Source: Methylococcaceae bacterium
GTDB lineage: Bacteria > Pseudomonadota > Gammaproteobacteria > Methylococcales > Methylomonadaceae
Assembly: GCA_005779525.1 (NCBI GenBank)
Contig: SXIZ01000185.1
Location: 1 to 5,154 of the forward strand
DNA: 5,154 nt
Direction: 5' to 3'
Made by a program: the position numbers and the translations under genes. The notes beneath the pieces were generated by a model, which was not told where the DNA came from, made no database searches, and saw nothing but the letters and a program-made list of their open reading frames with translations. This document shows positions 1 through 5,154 of the stretch, in pieces (the first letter of the stretch is position 1; each line of letters begins with the position of its first letter).

Positions 1-523
1 GTGGATGTACAATTAAGCCAAAGTCTTGGAGTAGTGGGTTGAGGTCTGCACCATCGGCAGGAAATTCCGGTAAATAACGCTCAAACGGACTAGATGTGGT
101 CAGCGTAAATAAGCTAAAGCCAAACGCAATCATGCCCATCACCGCTAATACCCGTGCCAACATATCCAGAGGCAGAGCACGACTAAATAAGCTGACCGCT
201 AACGTCCAGCCACTTAAGATAACCACCCAGAGTAATAATGAGCCTTCATGACCTCCCCAAACCGCGCTAATTTTATATTGCAGCGGCACTTGGCTATTGG
301 AATGGTTGGCAACATAGCTGACCGAAAAGTCATCCGTGCCAAAAGCATAAGCTAAGCAGAGAATACTGGTCAGTAAACTGATAAATTGTGCTAGCACTAA
401 GGGTTTGGCAAAGCTCATCCACAACAGATTATGGCGTGCGGTACCAATCAGTGGGACGATTGCTAGCAAGGCAGAGATACATAATGCCAGGATTAAGGCA
501 AATTCTCCTAATTCAGGAATCAT
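1..523 (-). CDS. ccmF: Cytochrome c heme lyase subunit CcmF, N-terminal part (cut by window edge)
   Basis: This is the first 174 residues of CcmF, the large inner-membrane protein that, with CcmH, takes heme from holo-CcmE and ligates it to CXXCH motifs of apocytochromes c on the periplasmic side. The reading frame is open from the ATG at 523 to base 1; the full protein is normally about 650 residues, so the rest lies outside the window. Visible family marks are the WGGHEGSLLLWV segment (residues 89-100), which belongs to the tryptophan-rich heme-handling protein family, and the LNPLLQD..L..HP motif (161-174). Hydrophobic stretches at about 7-27, 42-61, 94-114 and 122-143 look like membrane helices. 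The start is well supported: the ATG overlaps the ccmE stop as ATGA and has GAGG seven bases upstream. It is the last ccm gene visible here. Confidence 0.95.
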   Translation of the reverse strand, partial: MIPELGEFALILALCISALLAIVPLIGTARHNLLWMSFAKPLVLAQFISLLTSILCLAYAFGTDDFSVSYVANHSNSQVPLQYKISAVWGGHEGSLLLWVVILSGWTLAVSLFSRALPLDMLARVLAVMGMIAFGFSLFTLTTSSPFERYLPEFPADGADLNPLLQDFGLIVHP

Positions 524-966
524 GGTTTGGCCTCAGTGGTTGGTTTGGCGTTTTTCATGCTTTCGGCAATTTCGGGAGGCATATAATTTTCATCATGCTT
601 GGCGAGGACTTCATCGGCTTGAAATACGCCTTGAGTGTCTAATTTACCTTGCGCAATGATGCCTTGGCCTTCGCGGAATAAGTCCGGCAAAATGCCCGTG
701 TATTCCACTTTGACGTTTTCAGCGGTATCGGTCACTAAAAAACTCACATGCAAGCTATTAGGATCGCGCTGTAAGCTGCCTTTTAATACCATGCCGCCGA
801 CGCGGATGCGCGCATCTTTGGGTGCTTCGCCTTTAACGATTTGGGTCGTGGAATAAAATAAATTAATGTTTTGCTTTAAAGCATACATGACCAAACCCAC
901 AATCAGGGCGGTGCCAAAGACTATCAATAACGCGATAGTCATGCGTTGTTTGCGTTTAGGCGTCAT
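520..966 (-). CDS. ccmE: Periplasmic heme chaperone CcmE
   Basis: CcmE is a membrane-anchored periplasmic chaperone that binds heme covalently through a histidine and delivers it to the CcmF/CcmH lyase. From the ATG at 966 the protein has 148 residues, a usual CcmE size. A basic N-terminus (TPKRKQR) is followed by one membrane anchor (about residues 10-31), then an OB-fold domain containing LFY near residue 36 and RVGGMV near 55-60. The signature LAKHDENY carries the heme-attaching histidine (H124) and the conserved tyrosine (Y128), and a flexible charged tail follows. The frame stays open upstream to a TTG at 1002, which would add 12 residues. I prefer 966 because it gives the normal CcmE N-terminus, although neither start has a strong Shine-Dalgarno. 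The gene overlaps the end of ccmD by 11 bp and ccmF by the ATGA junction. Confidence 0.95.
   Translation of the reverse strand: MTPKRKQRMTIALLIVFGTALIVGLVMYALKQNINLFYSTTQIVKGEAPKDARIRVGGMVLKGSLQRDPNSLHVSFLVTDTAENVKVEYTGILPDLFREGQGIIAQGKLDTQGVFQADEVLAKHDENYMPPEIAESMKNAKPTTEAKP
531..534 (-). promoter_or_regulatory. Ribosome binding site of ccmF
   Basis: On the minus strand GAGG lies seven bases before the ATG at 523, inside the last codons of ccmE. It supports the ccmF start and suggests translation coupled to ccmE through the ATGA overlap. It is one of only two clear Shine-Dalgarno-like sites in the window. Confidence 0.6.
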
Positions 967-1144
967 AGTTGCGTTGCTCGCGTTTAAGTTGGCGTTTGGC
1001 AAAAGTAAAGAAAGCGCGTTTTTTCAGCCAGATCGCCAATAGGTTATAGCCAAAAATAACCAGCGTAATGCCATAGCTCAGCCAGACATAGAGTGCGTGA
1101 CCGCCCATATTAATAAAATCGGAAAAATTAGCAAAATATCCCAT
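956..1144 (-). CDS. ccmD: Small heme exporter protein CcmD
   Basis: CcmD is a small inner-membrane protein of the CcmABCD complex, needed for release of holo-CcmE from CcmC. The product has 62 residues, in the usual range for this short and poorly conserved family. It shows the typical N-terminal FxxMGGHALYVWLSYG pattern (about residues 10-25), one membrane helix (about 18-40), and then a basic C-terminal tail rich in Lys and Arg (41-58), expected on the cytoplasmic side. It begins 31 bp after ccmC and overlaps ccmE by 11 bp if ccmE starts at 966. No clear Shine-Dalgarno precedes its ATG, so translation may be coupled to ccmC. Identity rests on the motif and on its fixed place between ccmC and ccmE. 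Confidence 0.9.
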   Translation of the reverse strand: MGYFANFSDFINMGGHALYVWLSYGITLVIFGYNLLAIWLKKRAFFTFAKRQLKREQRNYDA

Positions 1145-1175
1145 AGTGTTTGTTTAAATCTGTGAGTGAATAAGG

Positions 1176-1934
1176 TTATGGGGTATCGGTCAACAGGGCA
1201 GTGACCCAGCCACTTTTATGTTCCCGTTCCAGCAATTCGATACGCGTGCGCGCCATCAGTACATAAGCAAAAAAACAGTAATAGCCCAGTACCATGATTA
1301 ACAAAGGCACCCACATTTCGGGTGGCATCGCAGGTTTTTTGGTTAAGGTAAACGACGCGGGTTGATGCAGTGTATTCCACCATTCGACGGAGTATTTAAT
1401 AATCGGAATATTGACTACCCCAACTAAAGTCAAGATCGAAGCGGCTTGATCACCACTGGCTTTATTCGAAAATGCAGAATAGAGCGCGATAATCCCTAAA
1501 TACAAAAACAATAAAATTAACATGGAAGTCAAACGCGCATCCCATACCCACCATGCGCCCCAAGTTGGTTTACCCCAGATGGCACCAGTACTGAGCGCGA
1601 TAATGGTCATCGAGGCACCGATAGGGGCAGCAGATTTCGCGACGATATGTGCGACTTTCATTTTCCATACCATGCCGATAATTCCAGCAACTGCCATTAA
1701 CATAAAGCACGATTGCGCCAGAATAGCTGAGGGGACATGAATATAAATGATGCGATAGCTATTCCCCTGTTGATAATCTGGGGGGGCGAACATCAGCCCC
1801 CAGACTATTCCAGTCACCAGGAGTAACAGCGCCGCCAAACCAAACCAGGGCATCAGCATGCCCATAATGTCATACGACCATTTGGGGGAGGCGAGTTGGT
1901 AAAACCATTTGGGCATTTTTATGTTCATTGGCAT
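1176..1934 (-). CDS. ccmC: Heme exporter/transfer protein CcmC
   Basis: CcmC is a six-helix inner-membrane protein that binds heme at the periplasmic face and passes it to CcmE. At 252 residues it has normal length. The tryptophan-rich WGAWWVWDARLT motif (residues 125-136) is the family hallmark. H66 (in YIHVPSA) and H190 (in WNTLHQPAS) match the two conserved axial histidines flanking it. Hydrophobic helices lie near 30-49, 68-90, 102-120, 137-153, 165-180 and 208-228. The start at 1934 is the most upstream in-frame ATG, but no good Shine-Dalgarno precedes it; Met3 and Met7 are alternatives and would shorten only the cytoplasmic N-terminus. A 47-bp gap separates it from ccmB, the widest spacing inside the ccm cluster. 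Confidence 0.95.
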   Translation of the reverse strand: MPMNIKMPKWFYQLASPKWSYDIMGMLMPWFGLAALLLLVTGIVWGLMFAPPDYQQGNSYRIIYIHVPSAILAQSCFMLMAVAGIIGMVWKMKVAHIVAKSAAPIGASMTIIALSTGAIWGKPTWGAWWVWDARLTSMLILLFLYLGIIALYSAFSNKASGDQAASILTLVGVVNIPIIKYSVEWWNTLHQPASFTLTKKPAMPPEMWVPLLIMVLGYYCFFAYVLMARTRIELLEREHKSGWVTALLTDTP

Positions 1935-1981
1935 AAGTACACGTAATTCATGACTGGTGAGAAATTTCAGAGATGGCGCCG

Positions 1982-2650
1982 CTAATTGCGTATGCTCAGT
2001 TTTAGGGCGGCGGCAATCGCAAAGGGTGCGAGTAGCAGCGTAAAAACCATCATAGCACCTAATAATGCTAAATGACCGCTAATCGGCAAGTTCAATGCAC
2101 CCGCTTGGACGGTGGCCGCGCCAAAAATAAGCACAGGAATATATAAAGGTAAAACTAAGAGCGAAATCAGTACGCCGCCTTTACGTAAACCTACAGTCAG
2201 TGCAGCACCAATTGCACCGATAAGGCTTAAGGTCGGGGTACCAATTAATAAACTGCCCACCAACGCCGGCATTGCCTCGCTGGGTAAAAATAACATCACT
2301 GCCAAGACAGGAGAGAGCAATGCTAATAAAAAGCCAGTACTCAGCCAATGGCTGATAACTTTGCCTAACGCTAATAAAGCCAAAGATTGCGGACTCACCA
2401 CGATTTGCTCCAACGAACCGTCGTCATAGTCGTTTTTAAACAAGCTATCCATAGACAGCAAGGTGGCTAACAATGCCGCCACCCAGATAATCCCAGGGGC
2501 AATATTGGCCAAAACTTTGGCTTCCGGGCTGACTGCCAGTGGGAATAACGTGATAACAAGCAAAAAAAACGCCAGCGGATTGATAATTTCACTACGGTTA
2601 CGTAGCGCGAGCAATAGCTCCCGCTTAATGGCAGCGTTTAAAAAATTCAT
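1982..2650 (-). CDS. ccmB: Heme exporter ABC permease CcmB
   Basis: CcmB is the membrane subunit of the CcmAB ABC transporter, which with CcmC and CcmD powers release of heme-loaded CcmE. It has 222 residues, the normal family size, and about six hydrophobic segments (roughly 24-42, 50-67, 101-123, 129-153, 158-180, 193-215). Family marks are the F..DYDDGSLEQ loop (71-82), probably the region facing CcmA, and the GTPTLSLIGAIGAALTVGLR stretch (137-156) followed by a very hydrophobic LPLYIPVLIFG segment (167-177). The start ATG overlaps the ccmA stop in an ATGA arrangement (2647-2650), which points to translational coupling of the two transporter subunits. No independent Shine-Dalgarno is evident. 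Confidence 0.95.
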   Translation of the reverse strand: MNFLNAAIKRELLLALRNRSEIINPLAFFLLVITLFPLAVSPEAKVLANIAPGIIWVAALLATLLSMDSLFKNDYDDGSLEQIVVSPQSLALLALGKVISHWLSTGFLLALLSPVLAVMLFLPSEAMPALVGSLLIGTPTLSLIGAIGAALTVGLRKGGVLISLLVLPLYIPVLIFGAATVQAGALNLPISGHLALLGAMMVFTLLLAPFAIAAALKLSIRN

Positions 2651-3315
2651 ACGCTAACCAAATAAGATGGTGTGGTGTCAACAGAGGTAATTGTGTGCGC
2701 TAGCTGATCCAGATTGATGCGGCGGATAGTTTGCTTGGGCAAATCAAAATCATGATGCGTGGTTAAAATACACATACCACCTTGCTGCACATGCTTAACA
2801 ATTAATGCTTCCTTTTCTAATACTCCTTTTTTGTCTATCGCTGTAAAGGGCTCATCCAGAATCCATAAGGGATGCGAGCTTAGATATAAGCGCGCCAGAC
2901 TAACGCGTCGCTGTTGCCCGGCGGACAGCGCATAGCAAGGGACATCTTCGTAGCCATATAGGCCGACTTGATTCAGGGCTTCGGTAATCGTGCAGCGGTT
3001 GAGCAGGGGGTGTAGGCGTTGCATCCAGCGTAAATTTTCTTCCGCAGTGAGCGCTGCTTTAATACCCGCATGGTGACCAACATACAGCAAAGCTTGTAAA
3101 AAATTGGGTAATTGTTGACTTACATCCTGATTTTGCCAATAAATTTTTCCGCTAAAGTGGCTGGAAAGTCCACACAAAATGCGTAACAGCGTGGTTTTAC
3201 CGCTACCGTTTTGACCTTCAATTTGCAAAAGATCGCCTGCATGCAAACTAAAATTCAAATTGGCAAATAGAATCCGATCATCTCGTTCAGAGGTTAAGTT
3301 GGTTACCGTGAGCAT
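2647..3315 (-). CDS. ccmA: Heme exporter ABC ATPase CcmA
   Basis: CcmA is the cytoplasmic ATPase of the CcmABCD complex; its ATP hydrolysis is coupled to release of holo-CcmE from CcmC. The 222-residue product is slightly longer than the E. coli protein. It contains a Walker A motif GQNGSGKTT (34-42), an ABC signature LSAGQQRR (130-137), a Walker B LWILDEP (150-156) and an H-loop histidine in TTHHD (185-189). The N-terminus (SERDDRILF, then L.AGDLLQIEG) aligns with CcmA as known from E. coli. At the Q-loop position it reads GHHAGIK, where E. coli has GHQPGIK. It opens the ccm operon, 151 bp after xoxJ, and overlaps ccmB by 4 bp. The start at 3315 has only a weak Shine-Dalgarno, but it gives the expected N-terminus. 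Confidence 0.95.
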   Translation of the reverse strand: MLTVTNLTSERDDRILFANLNFSLHAGDLLQIEGQNGSGKTTLLRILCGLSSHFSGKIYWQNQDVSQQLPNFLQALLYVGHHAGIKAALTAEENLRWMQRLHPLLNRCTITEALNQVGLYGYEDVPCYALSAGQQRRVSLARLYLSSHPLWILDEPFTAIDKKGVLEKEALIVKHVQQGGMCILTTHHDFDLPKQTIRRINLDQLAHTITSVDTTPSYLVSV

Positions 3316-3372
3316 GCTAAGTCAAAAAATCCATAGTTAGACATAAGTTTAGAAATGCTTATGCAATGTTCC

Positions 3373-3378
3373 ATTATA
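3373..3378 (-). promoter_or_regulatory. Candidate promoter -10 element for the ccm operon
   Basis: On the minus strand this is a perfect TATAAT, 57 bp upstream of the ccmA ATG and just downstream of the hairpin at 3403-3438. It would give a leader of about 50 bases. No good -35 hexamer sits at 16-18 bp spacing, so the promoter may be weak or activator-dependent, or the match may be chance in AT-rich DNA. A dedicated ccm promoter here is an inference. Confidence 0.4.
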
Positions 3379-3402
3379 AAGCGTTTAAGTGTTAGAAAAC
3401 AG

Positions 3403-3438
3403 TAGGTGAAATCCCACACTTTTAGGGCATTTCACCTA
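3403..3438 (-). terminator. Inverted repeat after xoxJ, likely transcription terminator
   Basis: The arms TAGGTGAAAT (3403-3412) and ATTTCACCTA (3429-3438) pair perfectly over 10 bp. An inner CCC/GGG pairing past a single bulged base leaves a loop of about 9 bases. The hairpin starts 28 bases after the xoxJ stop. On the minus strand the downstream run is CTGTTTTC, a short and imperfect U tract, so this is a modest intrinsic terminator or an mRNA 3'-end stabiliser. An operator-type palindrome cannot be excluded. Confidence 0.55.
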
Positions 3439-3466
3439 AATTTGACAGATAGGTTATGACGAAGCT

Positions 3467-4327
3467 TTAGTGGTCTTCAGCTTTGGCTTTAGGAATTGGT
3501 AATAGTGGCATATTGTACTTTGCGAGAATAGCTTGAATCTGCGCTTGGTTTTTGGCAATTAAATCGTTCAACTGGGCTTTACGCTCTTTATCACCCATGC
3601 GCACGCCCATGGCCATCGAAAAGTCAAATTTCATGCCGGGTAAATTGTCGGGCATAGTCAACTGGGTGTAGGTATTTTTAGGGCTTTGCGCAACAACATA
3701 ACCTGCTAACGGTCCCCAGAGCACCACCATATCAATTTTTTTGGCTTTGATGTCTTGATCGATACGCATCGCGGTATTGTTTTCGCTATCGCCAGACATG
3801 GTCTGGTAAGGAATCCCTTGATCTAATAAGCCAACATACTGCAGCCATGTGGTGCCTGGACCACGATCAAACATGGCGATGTGCAGCTTTTCCTGCTTTT
3901 CTAACGGTAAATTCGCCAGTTGCGTGGTATCGGTAATATCGTCCCAGCCACGGCCTTTGGCGATTAACAATACATAGGTCGAATGATAATAAGGTTCAGT
4001 GGTAGCAGTTTGGTCGTAGCCAGCAGGGACTCCCATGACAACATCACATTTATACACGCCTTCTTTGCCATCGACCTCCGCTTTTAGGGTGTTATTAATA
4101 AAACCCATGCGTTGTGGAAACCAAGTGTATTCCAGTTTTTGCCCTAATTGTTTGGCAAAGAGCTCGGCAATTTTATTTTCAAAACCATTGCCGTTTTTAT
4201 CAGAATAAGGTGGATTAAGGGGGTCAGCACAGACTTTGAACGTTTCAGTTGCAAGGGCTGTAGTACCGAAAAAGCTAGTTGCAGCTATTGCCCATAAAAG
4301 CGACTTGTAATTTAACGAGAAGGTCAT
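3467..4327 (-). CDS. xoxJ: XoxJ, periplasmic binding-protein-like partner of XoxF methanol dehydrogenase
   Basis: This 286-residue protein belongs to the quinoprotein-dehydrogenase-associated substrate-binding proteins (the MxaJ/XoxJ group, solute-binding protein family 3 fold). Residues 1-26 form a signal peptide with a likely cleavage after ALA (24-26), so it acts in the periplasm. The mature part starts with FKVCADPLNPPYS (30-42), the family's opening motif; W69-F76 (WFPQRMGF) and the segment around MGVPAGYDQT (98-107) are also typical. C33 and C94 are the only cysteines in the mature protein and could form a disulfide. No ABC permease or ATPase of an uptake system adjoins it; the neighbouring ccmAB serve heme. 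XoxJ is thought to help activate or mature XoxF rather than to take up a solute, but its exact job is unsettled. The name xoxJ rather than mxaJ rests on the XoxF-type enzyme upstream. GGAG lies six bases before the ATG. Confidence 0.9.
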   Translation of the reverse strand: MTFSLNYKSLLWAIAATSFFGTTALATETFKVCADPLNPPYSDKNGNGFENKIAELFAKQLGQKLEYTWFPQRMGFINNTLKAEVDGKEGVYKCDVVMGVPAGYDQTATTEPYYHSTYVLLIAKGRGWDDITDTTQLANLPLEKQEKLHIAMFDRGPGTTWLQYVGLLDQGIPYQTMSGDSENNTAMRIDQDIKAKKIDMVVLWGPLAGYVVAQSPKNTYTQLTMPDNLPGMKFDFSMAMGVRMGDKERKAQLNDLIAKNQAQIQAILAKYNMPLLPIPKAKAEDH

Positions 4328-4333
4328 GCGCTA

Positions 4334-4337
4334 CTCC
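4334..4337 (-). promoter_or_regulatory. Ribosome binding site of xoxJ
   Basis: On the minus strand GGAG (within GTGGAGT) lies six bases before the ATG at 4327. It is the best Shine-Dalgarno match in the window and fixes the xoxJ start, which also yields a well-formed signal peptide. Confidence 0.7.
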
Positions 4338-4363
4338 ACAGTAAAGAGAAAAAACGAAAAACA

Positions 4364-4369
4364 ATTATA
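4364..4369 (-). promoter_or_regulatory. Candidate -10 element for xoxJ
   Basis: A perfect TATAAT on the minus strand sits only a few bases beyond the U tract of the xoxF terminator and 36 bp before the xoxJ ATG. At 17-bp spacing the -35 position reads TTTTCG, a poor match lying inside the terminator hairpin. It could let xoxJ be expressed separately from xoxF, but the weak -35 and AT-rich context leave it tentative. Confidence 0.3.
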
Positions 4370-4372
4370 AAC

Positions 4373-4404
4373 AAAAAAGCCCTGATCGAAAATCGAACAG
4401 GGCT
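4373..4404 (-). terminator. Rho-independent terminator of xoxF
   Basis: In the RNA sense, AGCCCTG pairs with CAGGGCT (7 bp, 4398-4404 with 4378-4384). After a T-T mismatch, TCGA pairs with TCGA around a TTT loop. The stem is followed directly by a T run (4378-4373). This is a textbook intrinsic terminator 45 bases after the xoxF stop and should limit readthrough into xoxJ. Confidence 0.85.
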
Positions 4405-4417
4405 TCTACTTGAGCAG

Positions 4418-4438
4418 CAGAGGTGATTAACACCTCTG
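4418..4438 (-). repeat. Hairpin directly after the xoxF stop codon
   Basis: A perfect 8-bp inverted repeat, CAGAGGTG and CACCTCTG, with a 5-base loop, begins 11 bases after the xoxF stop. No T run follows it, so it is not a terminator by itself. It stands 13 bases before the terminator hairpin, and together they could protect the 3' end of a strongly expressed mRNA. Confidence 0.6.
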
Positions 4439-4449
4439 AGTAGGATTGC

Positions 4450-5154
4450 TTAGTTAGGCAATGCAAATACAGTTAAAGTTCCACCTAATTTGGTGTAAGA
4501 ACCTAAACTTCTATATGCGCCTACCGCACCTAAACCTTCAGTACTAGATTTATCAGTACCGTCGTCTAAGCCTGCAGCAATACCGATACCAGCCCAGCCA
4601 CCAATACCTGACAATACGCCAACATATTGTTTGCCGCCGTAGCTCCAAGTACTGACGTTACCGATAATACCGGAAGGAGTTTTAAATTTATATAACTCTT
4701 TACCGGTTTTAGCGTCAACCGCTTTCAAGTAACCTTCCAGAGTACCGTAGAAAACTACGCCACCTGCGGTTGCTACTGAACCAGACCATACAGAGAATTG
4801 CTCTTTGTTAGACCAAGCGATTTTACCAGTTTTAGCGTCGTACGCAGTGAACTGACCTAAGTTGGTAGTACCATCTGGTTTACCAGTCATAACGTCTGCA
4901 CCAGCAGGCATCATGTTCAAAGTAGCACCAACGTATGGTTGACCAGCAGTATATGAAACTTCGAATGGTTCATATTCCATACATAAGTGGTTACCAGAAA
5001 CGTAGAACAAACCAGTTTGTGGTGAGTAAGATACTGGTTGTTGGTTTTTAGAACCTAACGCTGCAGGGCAAGCGCCAACAGTATTTACATCTTGACCGTT
5101 TTGTTCAGTTGAGTATTTAGATACCACTTGTGGACGACCAGTGGTCATGTCAAC
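4450..5154 (-). CDS. xoxF: Lanthanide-dependent methanol dehydrogenase XoxF, C-terminal part (cut by window edge)
   Basis: This is the last 234 residues of a PQQ-dependent methanol dehydrogenase large subunit, a periplasmic eight-bladed propeller of about 600 residues that oxidises methanol and reduces a c-type cytochrome. The frame stays open to base 5154, so the start, signal peptide and metal-binding residues lie outside the window. XoxF type is indicated by GNHLCMEYEPF followed by VSYTAGQPYVGATL, by GGWAGIGIAAGL near the C-terminus, and by a short GGTLTVFALPN ending; calcium MxaF proteins read differently there and have a longer tail. Repeated AYDAKTGKIAW and AVDAKTGKELY units are propeller tryptophan-docking-type motifs. 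Cysteines at fragment positions 29 and 58 have the spacing of a conserved MDH disulfide. Codon choice is strongly biased (GGT for Gly, ACT, AAC, TAC, CAA), as in abundant proteins and unlike the ccm genes. Confidence 0.93.
   Translation of the reverse strand, partial: VDMTTGRPQVVSKYSTEQNGQDVNTVGACPAALGSKNQQPVSYSPQTGLFYVSGNHLCMEYEPFEVSYTAGQPYVGATLNMMPAGADVMTGKPDGTTNLGQFTAYDAKTGKIAWSNKEQFSVWSGSVATAGGVVFYGTLEGYLKAVDAKTGKELYKFKTPSGIIGNVSTWSYGGKQYVGVLSGIGGWAGIGIAAGLDDGTDKSSTEGLGAVGAYRSLGSYTKLGGTLTVFALPN

Noticed and set aside
388..856. Plus-strand open frames at 388-642, 405-659 and 635-856
   Set aside because: They lie opposite ccmF and ccmE, whose minus-strand products are clearly recognisable. 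Their translations show no family motif and no ribosome binding site.
967..1002. Longer CcmE starting at TTG 1002
   Set aside because: The 12 extra residues (rich in Asn and Ala) do not fit the CcmE N-terminus and no Shine-Dalgarno precedes the TTG; the ATG at 966 gives the usual basic start before the membrane anchor.
1522..1740. Plus-strand open frame opposite ccmC
   Set aside because: It is the antisense of the conserved WGAWWVWD region of CcmC and has no recognisable domain.
1935..1981. Short palindromes (GAAATTTC, TCATGA, GGCGCC) in the ccmB-ccmC gap
   Set aside because: Each is only 6-8 bases, they are not arranged as a stem-loop, and such matches are expected by chance.
2112..2657. 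Plus-strand open frames at 2112-2429 and 2463-2657
   Set aside because: Both lie opposite ccmB; their composition reflects the complement of a hydrophobic membrane protein and shows no domain.
3467..4327. Treating xoxJ plus ccmA and ccmB as a solute-uptake ABC transporter
   Set aside because: CcmA and CcmB carry the specific motifs of the heme-maturation complex and are followed by ccmC, ccmD, ccmE and ccmF; the binding-protein-like gene belongs with xoxF.
4450..5154. Calling the dehydrogenase fragment MxaF (calcium-dependent)
   Set aside because: The segments around CMEYEPF, VSYTAGQPYVGATL and GGWAGIGIAAGL and the short C-terminus fit XoxF; MxaF has different residues there and a longer tail. 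The metal-site residues themselves are outside the window.

Overview
This window fits a gammaproteobacterial methylotroph or methanotroph of moderate GC content. It carries the end of a XoxF-type (lanthanide-dependent) methanol dehydrogenase gene, its XoxJ partner, and a System I cytochrome c maturation operon of proteobacterial type. Members of Methylococcales or methylotrophic Beggiatoaceae-like sulfur bacteria are plausible hosts. That placement is a guess from gene content and protein flavour, since no taxonomic marker is present.

Every gene lies on the minus strand, so transcription runs from high to low coordinates. The order is xoxF (3' part only, entering at 5154), xoxJ, ccmA, ccmB, ccmC, ccmD, ccmE and ccmF (5' part only, leaving at 1). 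The partial ccmF (1-523) begins with an ATGA overlap with ccmE and runs off the edge. The two longest non-coding stretches are 4328-4449 (122 bp, xoxF-xoxJ) and 3316-3466 (151 bp, xoxJ-ccmA). Both contain hairpins and a perfect TATAAT hexamer. No gap exceeds 300 bp, and I see no RNA gene, mobile element or CRISPR array.

XoxF oxidises methanol in the periplasm with PQQ and a lanthanide, and passes electrons to a c-type cytochrome. XoxJ is the periplasmic binding-protein-like partner of this enzyme. CcmABCD move and load heme onto the periplasmic chaperone CcmE, and CcmF (with CcmH, outside the window) attaches it to apocytochromes c. The window therefore places methanol oxidation next to the machinery that builds its electron acceptors. 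No cytochrome gene (xoxG) lies between xoxJ and ccmA.

The parts are all known families. The points worth a second look are the xoxFJ-ccm linkage without xoxG, the paired hairpins after xoxF, a 10-bp-stem hairpin followed by a TATAAT between xoxJ and ccmA, and the weak ribosome binding sites inside the ccm operon.
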